This document shows positions 56,707-64,000 of a DNA stretch of 64,000 nucleotides, piece by piece. The DNA is from Pseudarthrobacter sp. NamE5. Its GTDB lineage: Bacteria; Actinomycetota; Actinomycetes; Actinomycetales; Micrococcaceae. The translations under genes were made by a program, and so were the position numbers. The DNA lies in the NCBI RefSeq assembly GCF_005796225.1, contig NZ_VAHO01000017.1, forward strand, positions 1-64,000, in the 5' to 3' direction. Every line of letters begins with the position of its first letter. Position 1 is the stretch's first letter. The notes beneath the pieces were generated by a model. The model worked only from the letters and a program-made list of their open reading frames with translations. It searched no databases and had not been told where the DNA came from.

Positions 56707-57174
56707 ATGACAGCTACTACCAAGCACATCTTCCTTGATAAGCAGCATCCAGCCCTGTGGAGGTCCCTCAACGGCTTGGGGCTCAAGGTCAAGGATGCGG
56801 CCAGGGACGCGGGCATTGACCGGAGGATGATGGAACTCCTTAACGTACGGATTTCCCAGTTGAACGGCTGCGCCTACTGCCTGGACCTGCACATGAAGGA
56901 AGCCCTCCAGGAGGGAGAGACCCAGCAACGGCTGGCTGTCCTGCCCGCGTGGCGTGACACTGCGCTGTTCACAGATAAAGAGCGTGCTGCCCTGGCCATG
57001 GCGGAGAGCATCACGGCATTGCCGGGCCACCTGTCCCAGGAGCAAGAGGAGGCTTACGCACGGCAACACCTGTCCGAGGAAGAGTTCTCAGTGGTCAGCT
57101 GGCTCGTCGTTACCATGAACGCCTTCAACCGCATTTCGATAACCAGCCACCACCCGGTCCGCCAACAACGTTAG
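56707..57174 (+). CDS. AhpD/carboxymuconolactone decarboxylase-like protein
   Basis: 155 residues. The fold signature MMELLNVRISQLNGCAYCLDLHMKEA, with redox CxxC and a nearby His (CAYCLDLH, about residues 58-65), marks the AhpD-like alkylhydroperoxidase family; TDKERAALAMAESITAL follows. Such proteins reduce peroxides or pass electrons to AhpC-like partners, though many are uncharacterised. The gene is a single unit between two DnaA-box-rich spacers, so its promoter region overlaps DnaA boxes and could be under DnaA influence. Confidence 0.9.
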   Translation: MTATTKHIFLDKQHPALWRSLNGLGLKVKDAARDAGIDRRMMELLNVRISQLNGCAYCLDLHMKEALQEGETQQRLAVLPAWRDTALFTDKERAALAMAESITALPGHLSQEQEEAYARQHLSEEEFSVVSWLVVTMNAFNRISITSHHPVRQQR

Positions 57175-57195
57175 ATCGAAGCTCCGGCGGGATGC

Positions 57196-57322
57196 TTATC
57201 CACAGGTATTCCACATTGTTAATAACTGTATGCGGCGCGCAAATTCAGACTCCAGTGCCCGCGCCCCCGCGCTGGTGCTGCGCCCCAAACAGGTATCCGC
57301 AGCTTATCCACACTGTGGATAA
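57196..57322. promoter_or_regulatory. DnaA-box cluster II, ahpD-tag spacer
   Basis: Three perfect boxes: TTATCCACA at 57196-57204 and at 57304-57312, then TGTGGATAA at 57314-57322. The last two form a palindromic pair with one base between. TATTCCACA lies at 57207 and an AT-rich TTGTTAATAACTG at 57216-57228. Confidence 0.8.
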
Positions 57323-57369
57323 CTTTCCCAACAGCTGGGGAAAAGCGGATTGGCCTACCGGGCAGTAGC

Positions 57370-58008
57370 TCATGGCTGGCCCGTATCCGATGATGACTGG
57401 GCGGGGTCTTGCCAGATGCCGGAGGACCCCCTGCGGTGGCTTCCCAACAGATGGGTGTCCACCATGCCTATGGCTTCCATCAGGGCAAACATGCTGGTGG
57501 GGCCAACGAAGGAGAAACCCTTCTTCCTCAGGGCCTTGGACAGTGCAATGGATTCGACGGATTGCGTGGGGATATCCGCGTGGACCAGCGGCCGGGGGGT
57601 AGCAGCGGGCTGGAACTGCCACACAAAATCCACCAGCCCTCCCTCTGCACGAAGCGCGAGGGTGGCCCGGGCATTCTTGATGGTGGCCAGAATCTTAGCG
57701 CGGTTCCGCACAATGTCCGGGTCCTGCAGCAGCCGCGCCACGTCAGCGTCCGTGAACACCGCCACCGCCTCGGGGTCGAAGCCGGAGAACGCCTGGCGGA
57801 ACGCAGGGCGTTTACGAAGGATTGTTGCCCAGGAGAGCCCAGCCTGGAAACCCTCCAGGCAAATGCGCTCGTAGAGCCCCTGCTCGTCCCTTACGGGGAG
57901 GCCCCACTCCTGGTCGTAGTAGTCCCGCATCAGGGCATCGAAGGCCGCCCACGCCGGACGGGCCAGGCCGTCCTCACCCAACAGGACACCTGCGGTGTCG
58001 GGAGCCAT
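57370..58008 (-). CDS. tag: DNA-3-methyladenine glycosylase I
   Basis: 212 residues. The family core is clear: RPAWAAFDALMRDYYDQEWG, RICLEGFQAGLSW (with catalytic Glu), ILRKRPAFRQAF, VRNRAKILATIKNAR, SKALRKKGFSFVGPT and MFALMEAIGMVDTHLLG. It removes 3-methyladenine from alkylated DNA. By recalled E. coli Tag, the zinc ligands are Cys4, His17, His175 and Cys179. The aligned residues here are Pro, Tyr, His and Ser, so the zinc-binding snap seems lost. It is convergent with the AhpD-like gene and 51 bases downstream of crgA. Confidence 0.92.
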   Translation of the reverse strand: MAPDTAGVLLGEDGLARPAWAAFDALMRDYYDQEWGLPVRDEQGLYERICLEGFQAGLSWATILRKRPAFRQAFSGFDPEAVAVFTDADVARLLQDPDIVRNRAKILATIKNARATLALRAEGGLVDFVWQFQPAATPRPLVHADIPTQSVESIALSKALRKKGFSFVGPTSMFALMEAIGMVDTHLLGSHRRGSSGIWQDPAQSSSDTGQP

Positions 58009-58059
58009 GGGATCTCTCCTTCGGGACGTACCTGCCGGGCAGTCCCGGCGGAAAATATG

Positions 58060-58314
58060 CTAGGAGCGCCAGCGGGTGGTCATCAGGAAGCCCACGATGG
58101 CGATCCCGAAACCGGCAACGATGTTCCACGATTCCCAGGCCTGCACCGGAAAGCGGCCCTCACTGATGTAGAACGTGATGATCCAAAAAAGGCCGATGAG
58201 CATCAAGCCGAACATCACCGGCTTGAACCATACAGGGTTGGGTTTGTACGTCTGGGAAGAAGAGGCCGGCTGTTCGGTGCTGGCAGTCTTCTTGCGCGGC
58301 TTTGACTCGGGCAC
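58060..58314 (-). CDS. crgA: Cell division protein CrgA
   Basis: 84 residues from the GTG at 58314, chosen because AAGGAG lies six bases before it; the frame runs on to 58371. A basic N-terminus (PESKPRKK) is followed by the signature KPNPVWFKPVMFGLMLIGLF and a second membrane helix (SWNIVAGFGIAIVGFLMTTRW). CrgA is a two-helix actinobacterial protein of the divisome that interacts with FtsZ and PBPs. It heads the conserved cluster with pabA and pknB, as in Mycobacterium (Rv0011c). Confidence 0.95.
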   Translation of the reverse strand: MPESKPRKKTASTEQPASSSQTYKPNPVWFKPVMFGLMLIGLFWIITFYISEGRFPVQAWESWNIVAGFGIAIVGFLMTTRWRS

Positions 58315-58489
58315 TGGCTCTCCTTGGGCTGACTGAGGCAAGCTCGGCGTTCCGGGCTTGGTATCCTGCAAGAAGGAAATTACCAGCGGTCTGCGCGATC
58401 TTGGTCAAATCTTGATTCTTACTAGCAGCCAATTCTAGCCGCAGTTCAGGGGCCGCCGGTGCCCGTCCGAACCGCCCGGAGGAGAACGC

Positions 58490-59278
58490 GTGGTATTGCA
58501 GGAGAAGGCGACGCAAGCCGCTGCGCCGCCTGCCGCCGTCGTGATTTTACGCGGGACGGTCCAGGTGGTGGGCGAACTGCTCATCACGGCAGGCGCCATC
58601 CTCCTGCTCTTCGTCGCCTGGCAGTTGTGGTGGACCAACGTGGAGTCCGACGCCAGGCAGAGCGAGGTCATCAAGGAGTTCGCCCAGGACCTTGGTGCTG
58701 CTCCCCCGGCGGCGCCGGACACTTCCGGTCCGCCCGCCGGCGAAGAGGACTTCGGTGAGCCTGCTGTGGCGTCCGCCCCGGCCCATGCGGGCACCATCGG
58801 CATCATGTATATCCCGAGGTTCGGCGCGAACTACACCCGGCCCATCGTGCAGGGAACCACCAGTGACGTGCTGGACACCCTGGGACTGGGGCATTACAAC
58901 ACCACCGCCATGCCCGGAGCGGTAGGCAACTTTGCCGTCGCCGGACACCGCCAGACCCACGGTGCAGTCCTGGACAATATCCACACACTGGTCCCCGGCG
59001 ACAAGATCTACGTCCAGACCAAGGACGGCTACTACGTCTACGTCTTCCGCAACAACCAGATCGTGATGCCCTCACGCACCGACGTGCTGGAGCCGGTGCC
59101 CACGCTCCCGGGCGTCGCTCCCACCGAAAGATTCCTGACCATGACAAGCTGCAACCCGCGCTTCGGGGCAGAAGAACGCATCATCGCGTACGCCGTGCTG
59201 GACAGCTGGCGCCCCGCCTCAGCCGGACCGCCGGCAGAGATTGCGGACCAGGTGGCCGCAGCGATCGGAAAGGCCTAA
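58490..59278 (+). CDS. Class E sortase
   Basis: 262 residues, GTG start. One N-terminal membrane helix (VVGELLITAGAILLLFVAWQLWW, residues 27-50) and a Pro/Ala-rich spacer precede the sortase domain (about 100-245). The catalytic His is in NFAVAGHRQTHGA near residue 152, the Cys in FLTMTSCNPRFGA near 221 and the Arg in EERIIAYAVLD near 231. Class E sortases of high-GC Gram-positives join LAXTG-type surface proteins to the cell wall. No substrate with such a motif is seen in this window. The small membrane protein gene begins three bases later. Confidence 0.94.
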   Translation: MVLQEKATQAAAPPAAVVILRGTVQVVGELLITAGAILLLFVAWQLWWTNVESDARQSEVIKEFAQDLGAAPPAAPDTSGPPAGEEDFGEPAVASAPAHAGTIGIMYIPRFGANYTRPIVQGTTSDVLDTLGLGHYNTTAMPGAVGNFAVAGHRQTHGAVLDNIHTLVPGDKIYVQTKDGYYVYVFRNNQIVMPSRTDVLEPVPTLPGVAPTERFLTMTSCNPRFGAEERIIAYAVLDSWRPASAGPPAEIADQVAAAIGKA

Positions 59279-59280
59279 GC

Positions 59281-59451
59281 ATGTACGGCTGGATCTTCCG
59301 CCACCTTCCCGGACCGCTTTGGCTCCGGATCATCACCTCATTGGTGCTCATTGCCGCCGCACTGGTATTGATGGTTCAGTTCCTTTTCCCCTGGATGTCC
59401 GAATACACCGAATTCACCGACTCAACGATTGGTTCAGCAAGCCAGCCATGA
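59281..59451 (+). CDS. Small single-pass membrane protein
   Basis: 56 residues. The N-terminus YGWIFRHLPGPLWLRIITSL is conserved among actinobacteria at this locus; one membrane helix spans residues about 13-38, followed by a short outward tail. It begins two bases after the sortase stop and its last four bases overlap the start of the amidotransferase gene, so the three are one operon. Function unknown; a partner of sortase or of the divisome is possible. Confidence 0.85.
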   Translation: MYGWIFRHLPGPLWLRIITSLVLIAAALVLMVQFLFPWMSEYTEFTDSTIGSASQP

Positions 59452-60089
59452 CCACAAAAAAAATCCTCGTGGTGGATAACTACGACAGCTTCGTCTACAC
59501 CCTCGTGGGGTACCTCCAGGAGCTCGGCGCCGAGACCACCGTTGTCCGCAACGATGACGTCACGCTCGCAGAAGCCATTGAACTGGCACGTACCCGGGAC
59601 GGTGTGCTGATCTCACCCGGCCCCGGCAATCCCGCCGAAGCGGGCGTCTGCATTGAACTGATTAAATGGTGCGGCGAGAACAGCGTCCCCATGTTCGGCG
59701 TCTGCCTGGGACACCAGGCCCTTGCCGAAGCTTTCGGCGGGAAAGTAACGCACGCTCCCGAACTCATGCACGGCAAGACATCGCTGGTCCAGCACATCGG
59801 CACCAGCGTCTTTGCCGGGCTGCCCTCCCCCGTTAGCGCAACCCGCTATCACTCACTGGCAGCCGTCAGGGAAACCATCCCCGATGTCCTTGAGGTCACG
59901 GCAGAGACTGCCTCAGGCGTAGTGATGGGGCTGCAGCACCGGACAGCACCCCTGTGCGGCGTGCAGTTCCACCCCGAATCGGTGCTGACCGAGGGCGGCT
60001 ACCAGATGCTGGGCAACTGGCTGGAGTCGCTGGGGATGAAAGGCGCGGCTGCCCGGGCGGCCAAACTGAGCCCACTCATCCAGCACTAA
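59448..60089 (+). CDS. pabA: Glutamine amidotransferase, PabA/TrpG type
   Basis: 213 residues from ATG 59448. A class I glutamine amidotransferase: ILVVDNYDSFVYTLVGYL at the N-terminus, SPGPGNPAEAG near 60, the catalytic Cys in FGVCLGHQALAEAFGG near 83, and His/Glu in GVQFHPESVLTEGG near 178. It supplies ammonia for anthranilate or 4-amino-4-deoxychorismate synthesis; the two uses cannot be told apart from the sequence. In Mycobacterium the gene at this place (Rv0013) is named trpG or pabA. It converges with pknB. Confidence 0.93.
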   Translation: MTTKKILVVDNYDSFVYTLVGYLQELGAETTVVRNDDVTLAEAIELARTRDGVLISPGPGNPAEAGVCIELIKWCGENSVPMFGVCLGHQALAEAFGGKVTHAPELMHGKTSLVQHIGTSVFAGLPSPVSATRYHSLAAVRETIPDVLEVTAETASGVVMGLQHRTAPLCGVQFHPESVLTEGGYQMLGNWLESLGMKGAAARAAKLSPLIQH

Positions 60090-60094
60090 GCCGT

Positions 60095-60111
60095 ACCGCG
60101 CCGGGCGCGGT
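60095..60111. terminator. Short hairpin between pabA and pknB
   Basis: ACCGCG (60095-60100) pairs with CGCGGT (60106-60111) around CCGGG; it touches the pknB stop codon. It may end both convergent transcripts, but no T tract is present. Confidence 0.45.
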
Positions 60112-62063
60112 CAGTCGTCGTCGTCCTTGGTCGGGGTCGGCTTGGGCGTCGGCGTCGGCGTCGGCGTGGGGCTTGGCGGCGGGGGCGGCGGGGCCTTGGC
60201 TACGACGATCGTGACGGTCTTGCCCTGTTCCACTGCGGCGTTGGCCGGATCACTCTGGTCTGTCACCCTGCCAGGCTCCACCTGCGGGTTTTCGGCCTCG
60301 GCGACAACCGGCACCAGTCCCAGCTCCTTCAGTGCTGCCTCTGCTTCTTCGCGGGTGCGCCCCCGCAGCTCGGGGAGGATGACCTTTCCGGTTGACACCA
60401 CCAGTTCAACGGTGCTGTCCAAGGCCACCCTTTGTCCGGGGGCCGGGCTGGTGGTAATAACGATGCCTGCCGGGACCGTGGCGCTGTTGGCCATCGTGGT
60501 GGAGGGGGCTCCCACCAGGCCGCTTTGGCGCAGGATATCCCTGGCCGCGGCTTCGGTCTTGCCCGGCAGGTCCTGCGGGATCACGATGGCGCTTGGGCCC
60601 TCTGAAACGTTCAAGATTACCTCTGCCCCCGGGTCCAGGGAGGCACCGGAAGCAGGATCTGTTCCAATGGCAATTCCCTTGGGCACAGTCTCATGCTGGG
60701 ATCGCACAATCCGGGGCTCAAGGTCGGCACCATACAGTTCCTGCAGCGCCGCCGACTCGGTCATGGCCGCCACCACCGGGACCTGGACTTTCGGCACCAC
60801 GGGAGCGGGCCGGTTGATAATACTGATGAGCCACAGGGCGCCGCCGGCAAGGACCAGCAGCGTGAAGACCACCAGGGTGGCAATCCACGCACGACGTCGC
60901 GACTTCTGCCGTGCGCTCCGCTCACGTTCGGGAGGAAGGCCAAGAGGAAGGGCATCGGCAGCGGAATCATCGGAGTCGGGCGTAAAGGGCACAGCCGTCC
61001 GCTGGCCGGCGGCATGGGTTGCAGTCAGCCGGCCTGTGGGTGCGTCGTCCAGGAAAGCGGCTCCCGTGACGGCGAGGGCCTCGGTGGCCGGAGCCGAGGG
61101 TGCCGGGACATGGTCGTTGGGGTCGGTGGGCGCTTCGGAAGCCGGCACGGCGGGAACCGAAACCCCGGACCTTGCGGCGCGGAGCGCACGGCGGAAGGCA
61201 GCGGCATCCTGGAACCGGTCATCACGGTTCTTCTGCAGCGCCTTCGCCAGCACGCTGTCCAAGGCAGGGCCCACCTGAGGATTCAGGCTGCTGGCAGGCT
61301 CGGGGATTTCCCGGACATGCTGGTACGCGACGGAAACAGGGCTGTCGCCAATGAACGGCGGCCGGGATGTCAGCATTTCGTAGAGCAGGCAGGCAGCAGA
61401 GTAGAGGTCGCTGCGCGCGTCCACCGATTCGCCGCGGGCCTGCTCGGGCGAAAGGTACTGGGCCGTACCCACCACGGCCTGCGTCTGGGTCATGGTGGCA
61501 GAGGAATCGGCGATGGCACGGGCAATCCCGAAGTCCATCACCTTCACAGAGTTGGTGCCTTCGCAGTACATCACGTTGGCCGGCTTGATGTCCCGGTGGA
61601 CTATCCCGGCCTTGTGGCTGTATTCGAGGGCGCTGAGTACGCCGAGGCAGTAGTCAATTGCCTGGTCGATGCTGACATCGCGGGCGCGGATGAGTTCGCG
61701 GATGGTTTTCCCTTCCACGAACTCCATCACGATGTAGGGCACCCGGACGTTCTCCTCCGAGCCGTCGTGGACCAGGTGCTCGCCGGTGTCGTAGATGGCA
61801 ACGATGGAGGAATGGTTAAGGGCGGCCACTGCCTGGGCTTCCCGCTTAAACCTGGCTTGGAACTGGGGATCACGTGCCAGGTCCGGGCGCAGGAGCTTGA
61901 TGGCCACCGTCCGCCCCAGCCGGGTGTCGGTTCCACGGTAGACGTCGGCCATGCCGCCGCGGCCGATCAGGCTGCCCAGCTCGTAGCGGCCGCTCAAGAT
62001 GCGGCGGTTATCCACCGGGAGGCTGTCCTCCCGGTGGAGCGGTGTGCGCGGTGACTCATTCAC
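60111..62063 (-). CDS. pknB: Serine/threonine protein kinase PknB with three PASTA domains
   Basis: 650 residues. Kinase domain residues 26-290: GRGGMADVYRG (Gly loop), AIKLLRPD (ATP Lys), VHRDIKPANVM (catalytic loop), MDFGIA and the TAQYLSPEQARG activation segment with phosphorylatable Thr. A juxtamembrane Pro/Ala linker and a membrane helix near 393-415 (IATLVVFTLLVLAGGALWLI) follow. Three PASTA units follow outside (about 420-620), sensing peptidoglycan fragments. The tail is a Pro-Thr repeat ending in DDDD. PknB controls cell-wall growth and division. It is transcribed after pknA with a 15-base gap. Confidence 0.96.
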   Translation of the reverse strand: MNESPRTPLHREDSLPVDNRRILSGRYELGSLIGRGGMADVYRGTDTRLGRTVAIKLLRPDLARDPQFQARFKREAQAVAALNHSSIVAIYDTGEHLVHDGSEENVRVPYIVMEFVEGKTIRELIRARDVSIDQAIDYCLGVLSALEYSHKAGIVHRDIKPANVMYCEGTNSVKVMDFGIARAIADSSATMTQTQAVVGTAQYLSPEQARGESVDARSDLYSAACLLYEMLTSRPPFIGDSPVSVAYQHVREIPEPASSLNPQVGPALDSVLAKALQKNRDDRFQDAAAFRRALRAARSGVSVPAVPASEAPTDPNDHVPAPSAPATEALAVTGAAFLDDAPTGRLTATHAAGQRTAVPFTPDSDDSAADALPLGLPPERERSARQKSRRRAWIATLVVFTLLVLAGGALWLISIINRPAPVVPKVQVPVVAAMTESAALQELYGADLEPRIVRSQHETVPKGIAIGTDPASGASLDPGAEVILNVSEGPSAIVIPQDLPGKTEAAARDILRQSGLVGAPSTTMANSATVPAGIVITTSPAPGQRVALDSTVELVVSTGKVILPELRGRTREEAEAALKELGLVPVVAEAENPQVEPGRVTDQSDPANAAVEQGKTVTIVVAKAPPPPPPSPTPTPTPTPKPTPTKDDDD

Positions 62064-62078
62064 TGGCTGTCCTGGCGG

Positions 62079-63809
62079 CTACGGCTTGCAGGTTGGCGGG
62101 GCACCCGGCAGCTCGCCGTCGGTGCAGTCGGGCAGGGGCGACTCCCGTGTCGGCGCTGCCACCGAGGAAGTGGTGGGCGAAGGGGCGGGAGCCGGAGCGG
62201 AACTGGTGGTGGGTACGGGCTCGGGAGCTACGGCATAGGTGATGACGACGGGTGAGCCAACTTCCACCAACCCTGAGCGGGACAGGCCAATGACTGTGTT
62301 CGGCGCCGAGTCGGCGTCCACCTGTGGCTGAACGCTGACATCGAGGTTAAGTGCGGAGAGCTGCGACTGAACTGTCCGGTAGTCCTTCCCCAGATAGGCC
62401 TCCGGAATGACGTTCACCGTTTGCGGAGCCGGGGCAGTTGTCGGCATCGGCGTATCCCGGGTGGGAGTGGGAGTGGGAGCCTGCGATGTCCGGGTGGGGG
62501 CGGCGCTGGTGGTCTGGGGGCTGCTCGTCGTGGCCGCACTGGTGGGGTCGTTGGACGGGAAAAGGATCCCCCGCTGGCTGAGGAAGAAACCCACCAGCGC
62601 GAACAGGAGCAGCAGGATCAGTGCGATCAGCGGCCAGGTCCATGGACTGCGCCCCTTGCGCTGCGGCTCATCGGCGGGCTCGTCGTCGTACGTCGTTTCA
62701 TCCGGAACCCAACTGCGCTCGGCAGCGAGGGCATTGGCCCGGGCCAGGGCGCCTTGGGGGGCATCGCCGTCCGCCGCAGATGCCCCGGCAGCGGCTGCTG
62801 CTGCGCCGGCAGCCGCACCTGCCGCACCCGCACCGAGCACCGGCAGGGCTGAAGTTGGCGTGGGGGAAGTGTCCCGCTGGGCACCAATGACGCCGGTGGG
62901 TGCGGTGGTGGTGTCCACCGGAGCGGTGATGGGACCGGTATCAGCATCAAAGAGGAGCATGCCTGGGACTGCGGCGCGGGCGGCGCTGATGTCCCCGTTG
63001 CGGATGGCCTCGGCCGCCTCTGCCAGCTTGATGGCATTCTCGGGACGGTTCTTTGGGTCCTTGGCCAGCATCGACATCAGGAGTGCACGGACCGGGGCCG
63101 GAAGCGTTTCCGGAAGCGGTGGCGGGGCATCATTGACCTGAGCCAGGGCAATGGCGATCTGGGATTCCCCGGAGAAGGGGCGGTGGCCGGTGAGGCATTC
63201 GTAACCGATGACGCCGAGCGAGTAGATGTCCGAGGAGCCGGTGGCAGTCTGTCCGGTGGCCTGCTCCGGTGCCAGGTACTGCGCGGTGCCCATCACCTGC
63301 CCGGTCTGGGTGAGCGGCACCTGGTCGGCGAGGCGGGCGATGCCGAAATCGGTGACCTTGACCCGGCCGTCAGGAGTTATCAGGAGGTTGCCGGGCTTGA
63401 CGTCCCGGTGCACCAGCCCCTGGGCGTGTGCAACCGCCAGTGCACGGGCGGTCTGCGCAATGATGGACAGGGTGCGGTCCGGCGACAGGACCCGCTCGTG
63501 CTCAATGATGCTGCTCAGCGGCTGGCCCGGGACCAGTTCCATGACGAGGTAGGCGGAGCCCTCCTCCTCGCCGTAATCGAAGACGTTGGCAATGCCCACA
63601 TGGTTCAGCAGTGCGGTGTGGCGGGCCTCGGCACGGAAACGCTGAAGGAATCCCGGGTCACCGGTGTATTCCTCCTTCAACACCTTGATGGCGACGATGC
63701 GGCCCAGGACGAGGTCTTTCGCCTTCCAGACTTCCCCCATGCCACCAATCGCGATCCGCGTTGTCAGCTGGAACCTGCCGCCGAGGGTGATTCCGGTTGT
63801 AGGCCTCAC
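62079..63809 (-). CDS. pknA: Serine/threonine protein kinase PknA-like with one PASTA domain
   Basis: 576 residues, GTG start overlapping the pbpA stop by four bases. Kinase domain 10-275: [52 protein letters not shown] and [15 protein letters not shown] long Ala-rich juxtamembrane stretch (about 285-390) precedes the membrane helix [19 protein letters not shown]. The outer part has a Thr/Pro-rich spacer and a single PASTA unit ([18 protein letters not shown]). Mycobacterial PknA lacks PASTA units, so the domain is notable here. It pairs with PknB to control wall synthesis. Confidence 0.93.
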   Translation of the reverse strand: MRPTTGITLGGRFQLTTRIAIGGMGEVWKAKDLVLGRIVAIKVLKEEYTGDPGFLQRFRAEARHTALLNHVGIANVFDYGEEEGSAYLVMELVPGQPLSSIIEHERVLSPDRTLSIIAQTARALAVAHAQGLVHRDVKPGNLLITPDGRVKVTDFGIARLADQVPLTQTGQVMGTAQYLAPEQATGQTATGSSDIYSLGVIGYECLTGHRPFSGESQIAIALAQVNDAPPPLPETLPAPVRALLMSMLAKDPKNRPENAIKLAEAAEAIRNGDISAARAAVPGMLLFDADTGPITAPVDTTTAPTGVIGAQRDTSPTPTSALPVLGAGAAGAAAGAAAAAAGASAADGDAPQGALARANALAAERSWVPDETTYDDEPADEPQRKGRSPWTWPLIALILLLLFALVGFFLSQRGILFPSNDPTSAATTSSPQTTSAAPTRTSQAPTPTPTRDTPMPTTAPAPQTVNVIPEAYLGKDYRTVQSQLSALNLDVSVQPQVDADSAPNTVIGLSRSGLVEVGSPVVITYAVAPEPVPTTSSAPAPAPSPTTSSVAAPTRESPLPDCTDGELPGAPPTCKP

Positions 63810-64000
63810 TTATTCAACACCGCCTCAAAAATTCTCTTCGCGTTCGGACTGGTTAGCTGGGCTCCGGTGGTGATGTCCACGCCCTCCATGACGATCGTGA
63901 CACCCACCTGCGGGTTGTTCGCGGGGGCAAAGCCGGTGAACCAGGAGTTGTTGCTGCCGTTGCCGAGCTCCGCAGTTCCTGTCTTGCCCGCCACCTGGAC
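63806..64000 (-). CDS. pbpA: Penicillin-binding protein 2 (pbpA), C-terminal part
   Basis: Only the last 64 codons are in the window; the gene starts beyond the right edge. [13 protein letters not shown] is the third active-site motif (KTG) of a class B transpeptidase, followed by SWFTGFAP and the C-terminal VTIVMEGV...[12 protein letters not shown]. Position before pknA-pknB matches pbpA (Rv0016c) in Mycobacterium, which cross-links peptidoglycan for elongation or division. The stop codon overlaps the pknA start (GTGA). Confidence 0.9.
   Translation of the reverse strand, partial: VQVAGKTGTAELGNGSNNSWFTGFAPANNPQVGVTIVMEGVDITTGAQLTSPNAKRIFEAVLNK

Overview
The window is the chromosomal replication-origin region of a high-GC actinobacterium. 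Protein character and gene order point to Micrococcales, most likely Arthrobacter or Pseudarthrobacter; this is a judgement from gene content, not a database match. dnaA starts at 39201. Nearly all genes left of it are on the minus strand and most to its right are on the plus strand, so transcription mostly runs away from the origin.

Left arm, 1-22271 (minus strand): the truncated 5' part of a secreted protein with Ig-like repeats and two family-2 glycosyltransferases (probably surface polysaccharide); an M18 aminopeptidase; an ABC exporter with a histidine kinase and response regulator; a PAP2/lipid-kinase fusion; a DeoR-MFS operon; an ABC-F ATPase; a lipoprotein penicillin-binding protein; an FAD oxidoreductase overlapping a polytopic mannosyltransferase-like protein; a histidine phosphatase and a CCA-adding enzyme. 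From 22431 to 28643 a plus-strand block resembles the mycobacterial Rv3908-Rv3914 region: NUDIX hydrolase, murJ, a free-standing remnant of the MurJ-linked pseudokinase, then trxB-trxA behind a near-ideal SigR-type promoter.

Between trxA (ends 28643) and parB (ends 33029) lie about 4.3 kb without a convincing gene. The stretch holds seven parS centromere sites, with an eighth inside parA, and two arrays of DnaA-box-like sequences at 12-bp periodicity. This parS/DnaA-box desert is the most striking feature of the window. It is followed by parB-parA-rsmG-jag-yidC-yidD-rnpA-rpmH, the rpmH-dnaA spacer, dnaA, the dnaA-dnaN origin spacer, dnaN, gnd, recF, a DciA-like gene, gyrB, gyrA, a DUF3566 protein, tRNA-Ile, a DLW-39 peptide and tRNA-Ala.

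Right arm, 51.6-64 kb: an EamA transporter, a glycosyltransferase, a helical-repeat membrane protein, cyclophilin, rhomboid protease, an AhpD-like protein flanked by spacers with seven perfect DnaA boxes (more than the dnaA-dnaN spacer has), a 3-methyladenine glycosylase that lacks most of the E. coli zinc ligands, and then the conserved division and cell-wall cluster crgA - sortase E - small membrane protein - pabA/trpG-type amidotransferase - pknB - pknA - pbpA (cut by the right edge).

Together the window holds replication initiation (dnaA, dnaN, oriC, DciA), segregation (parA, parB, parS), topology (gyrA, gyrB), membrane insertion and tRNA processing (yidC, yidD, rnpA), and growth control by PASTA kinases.
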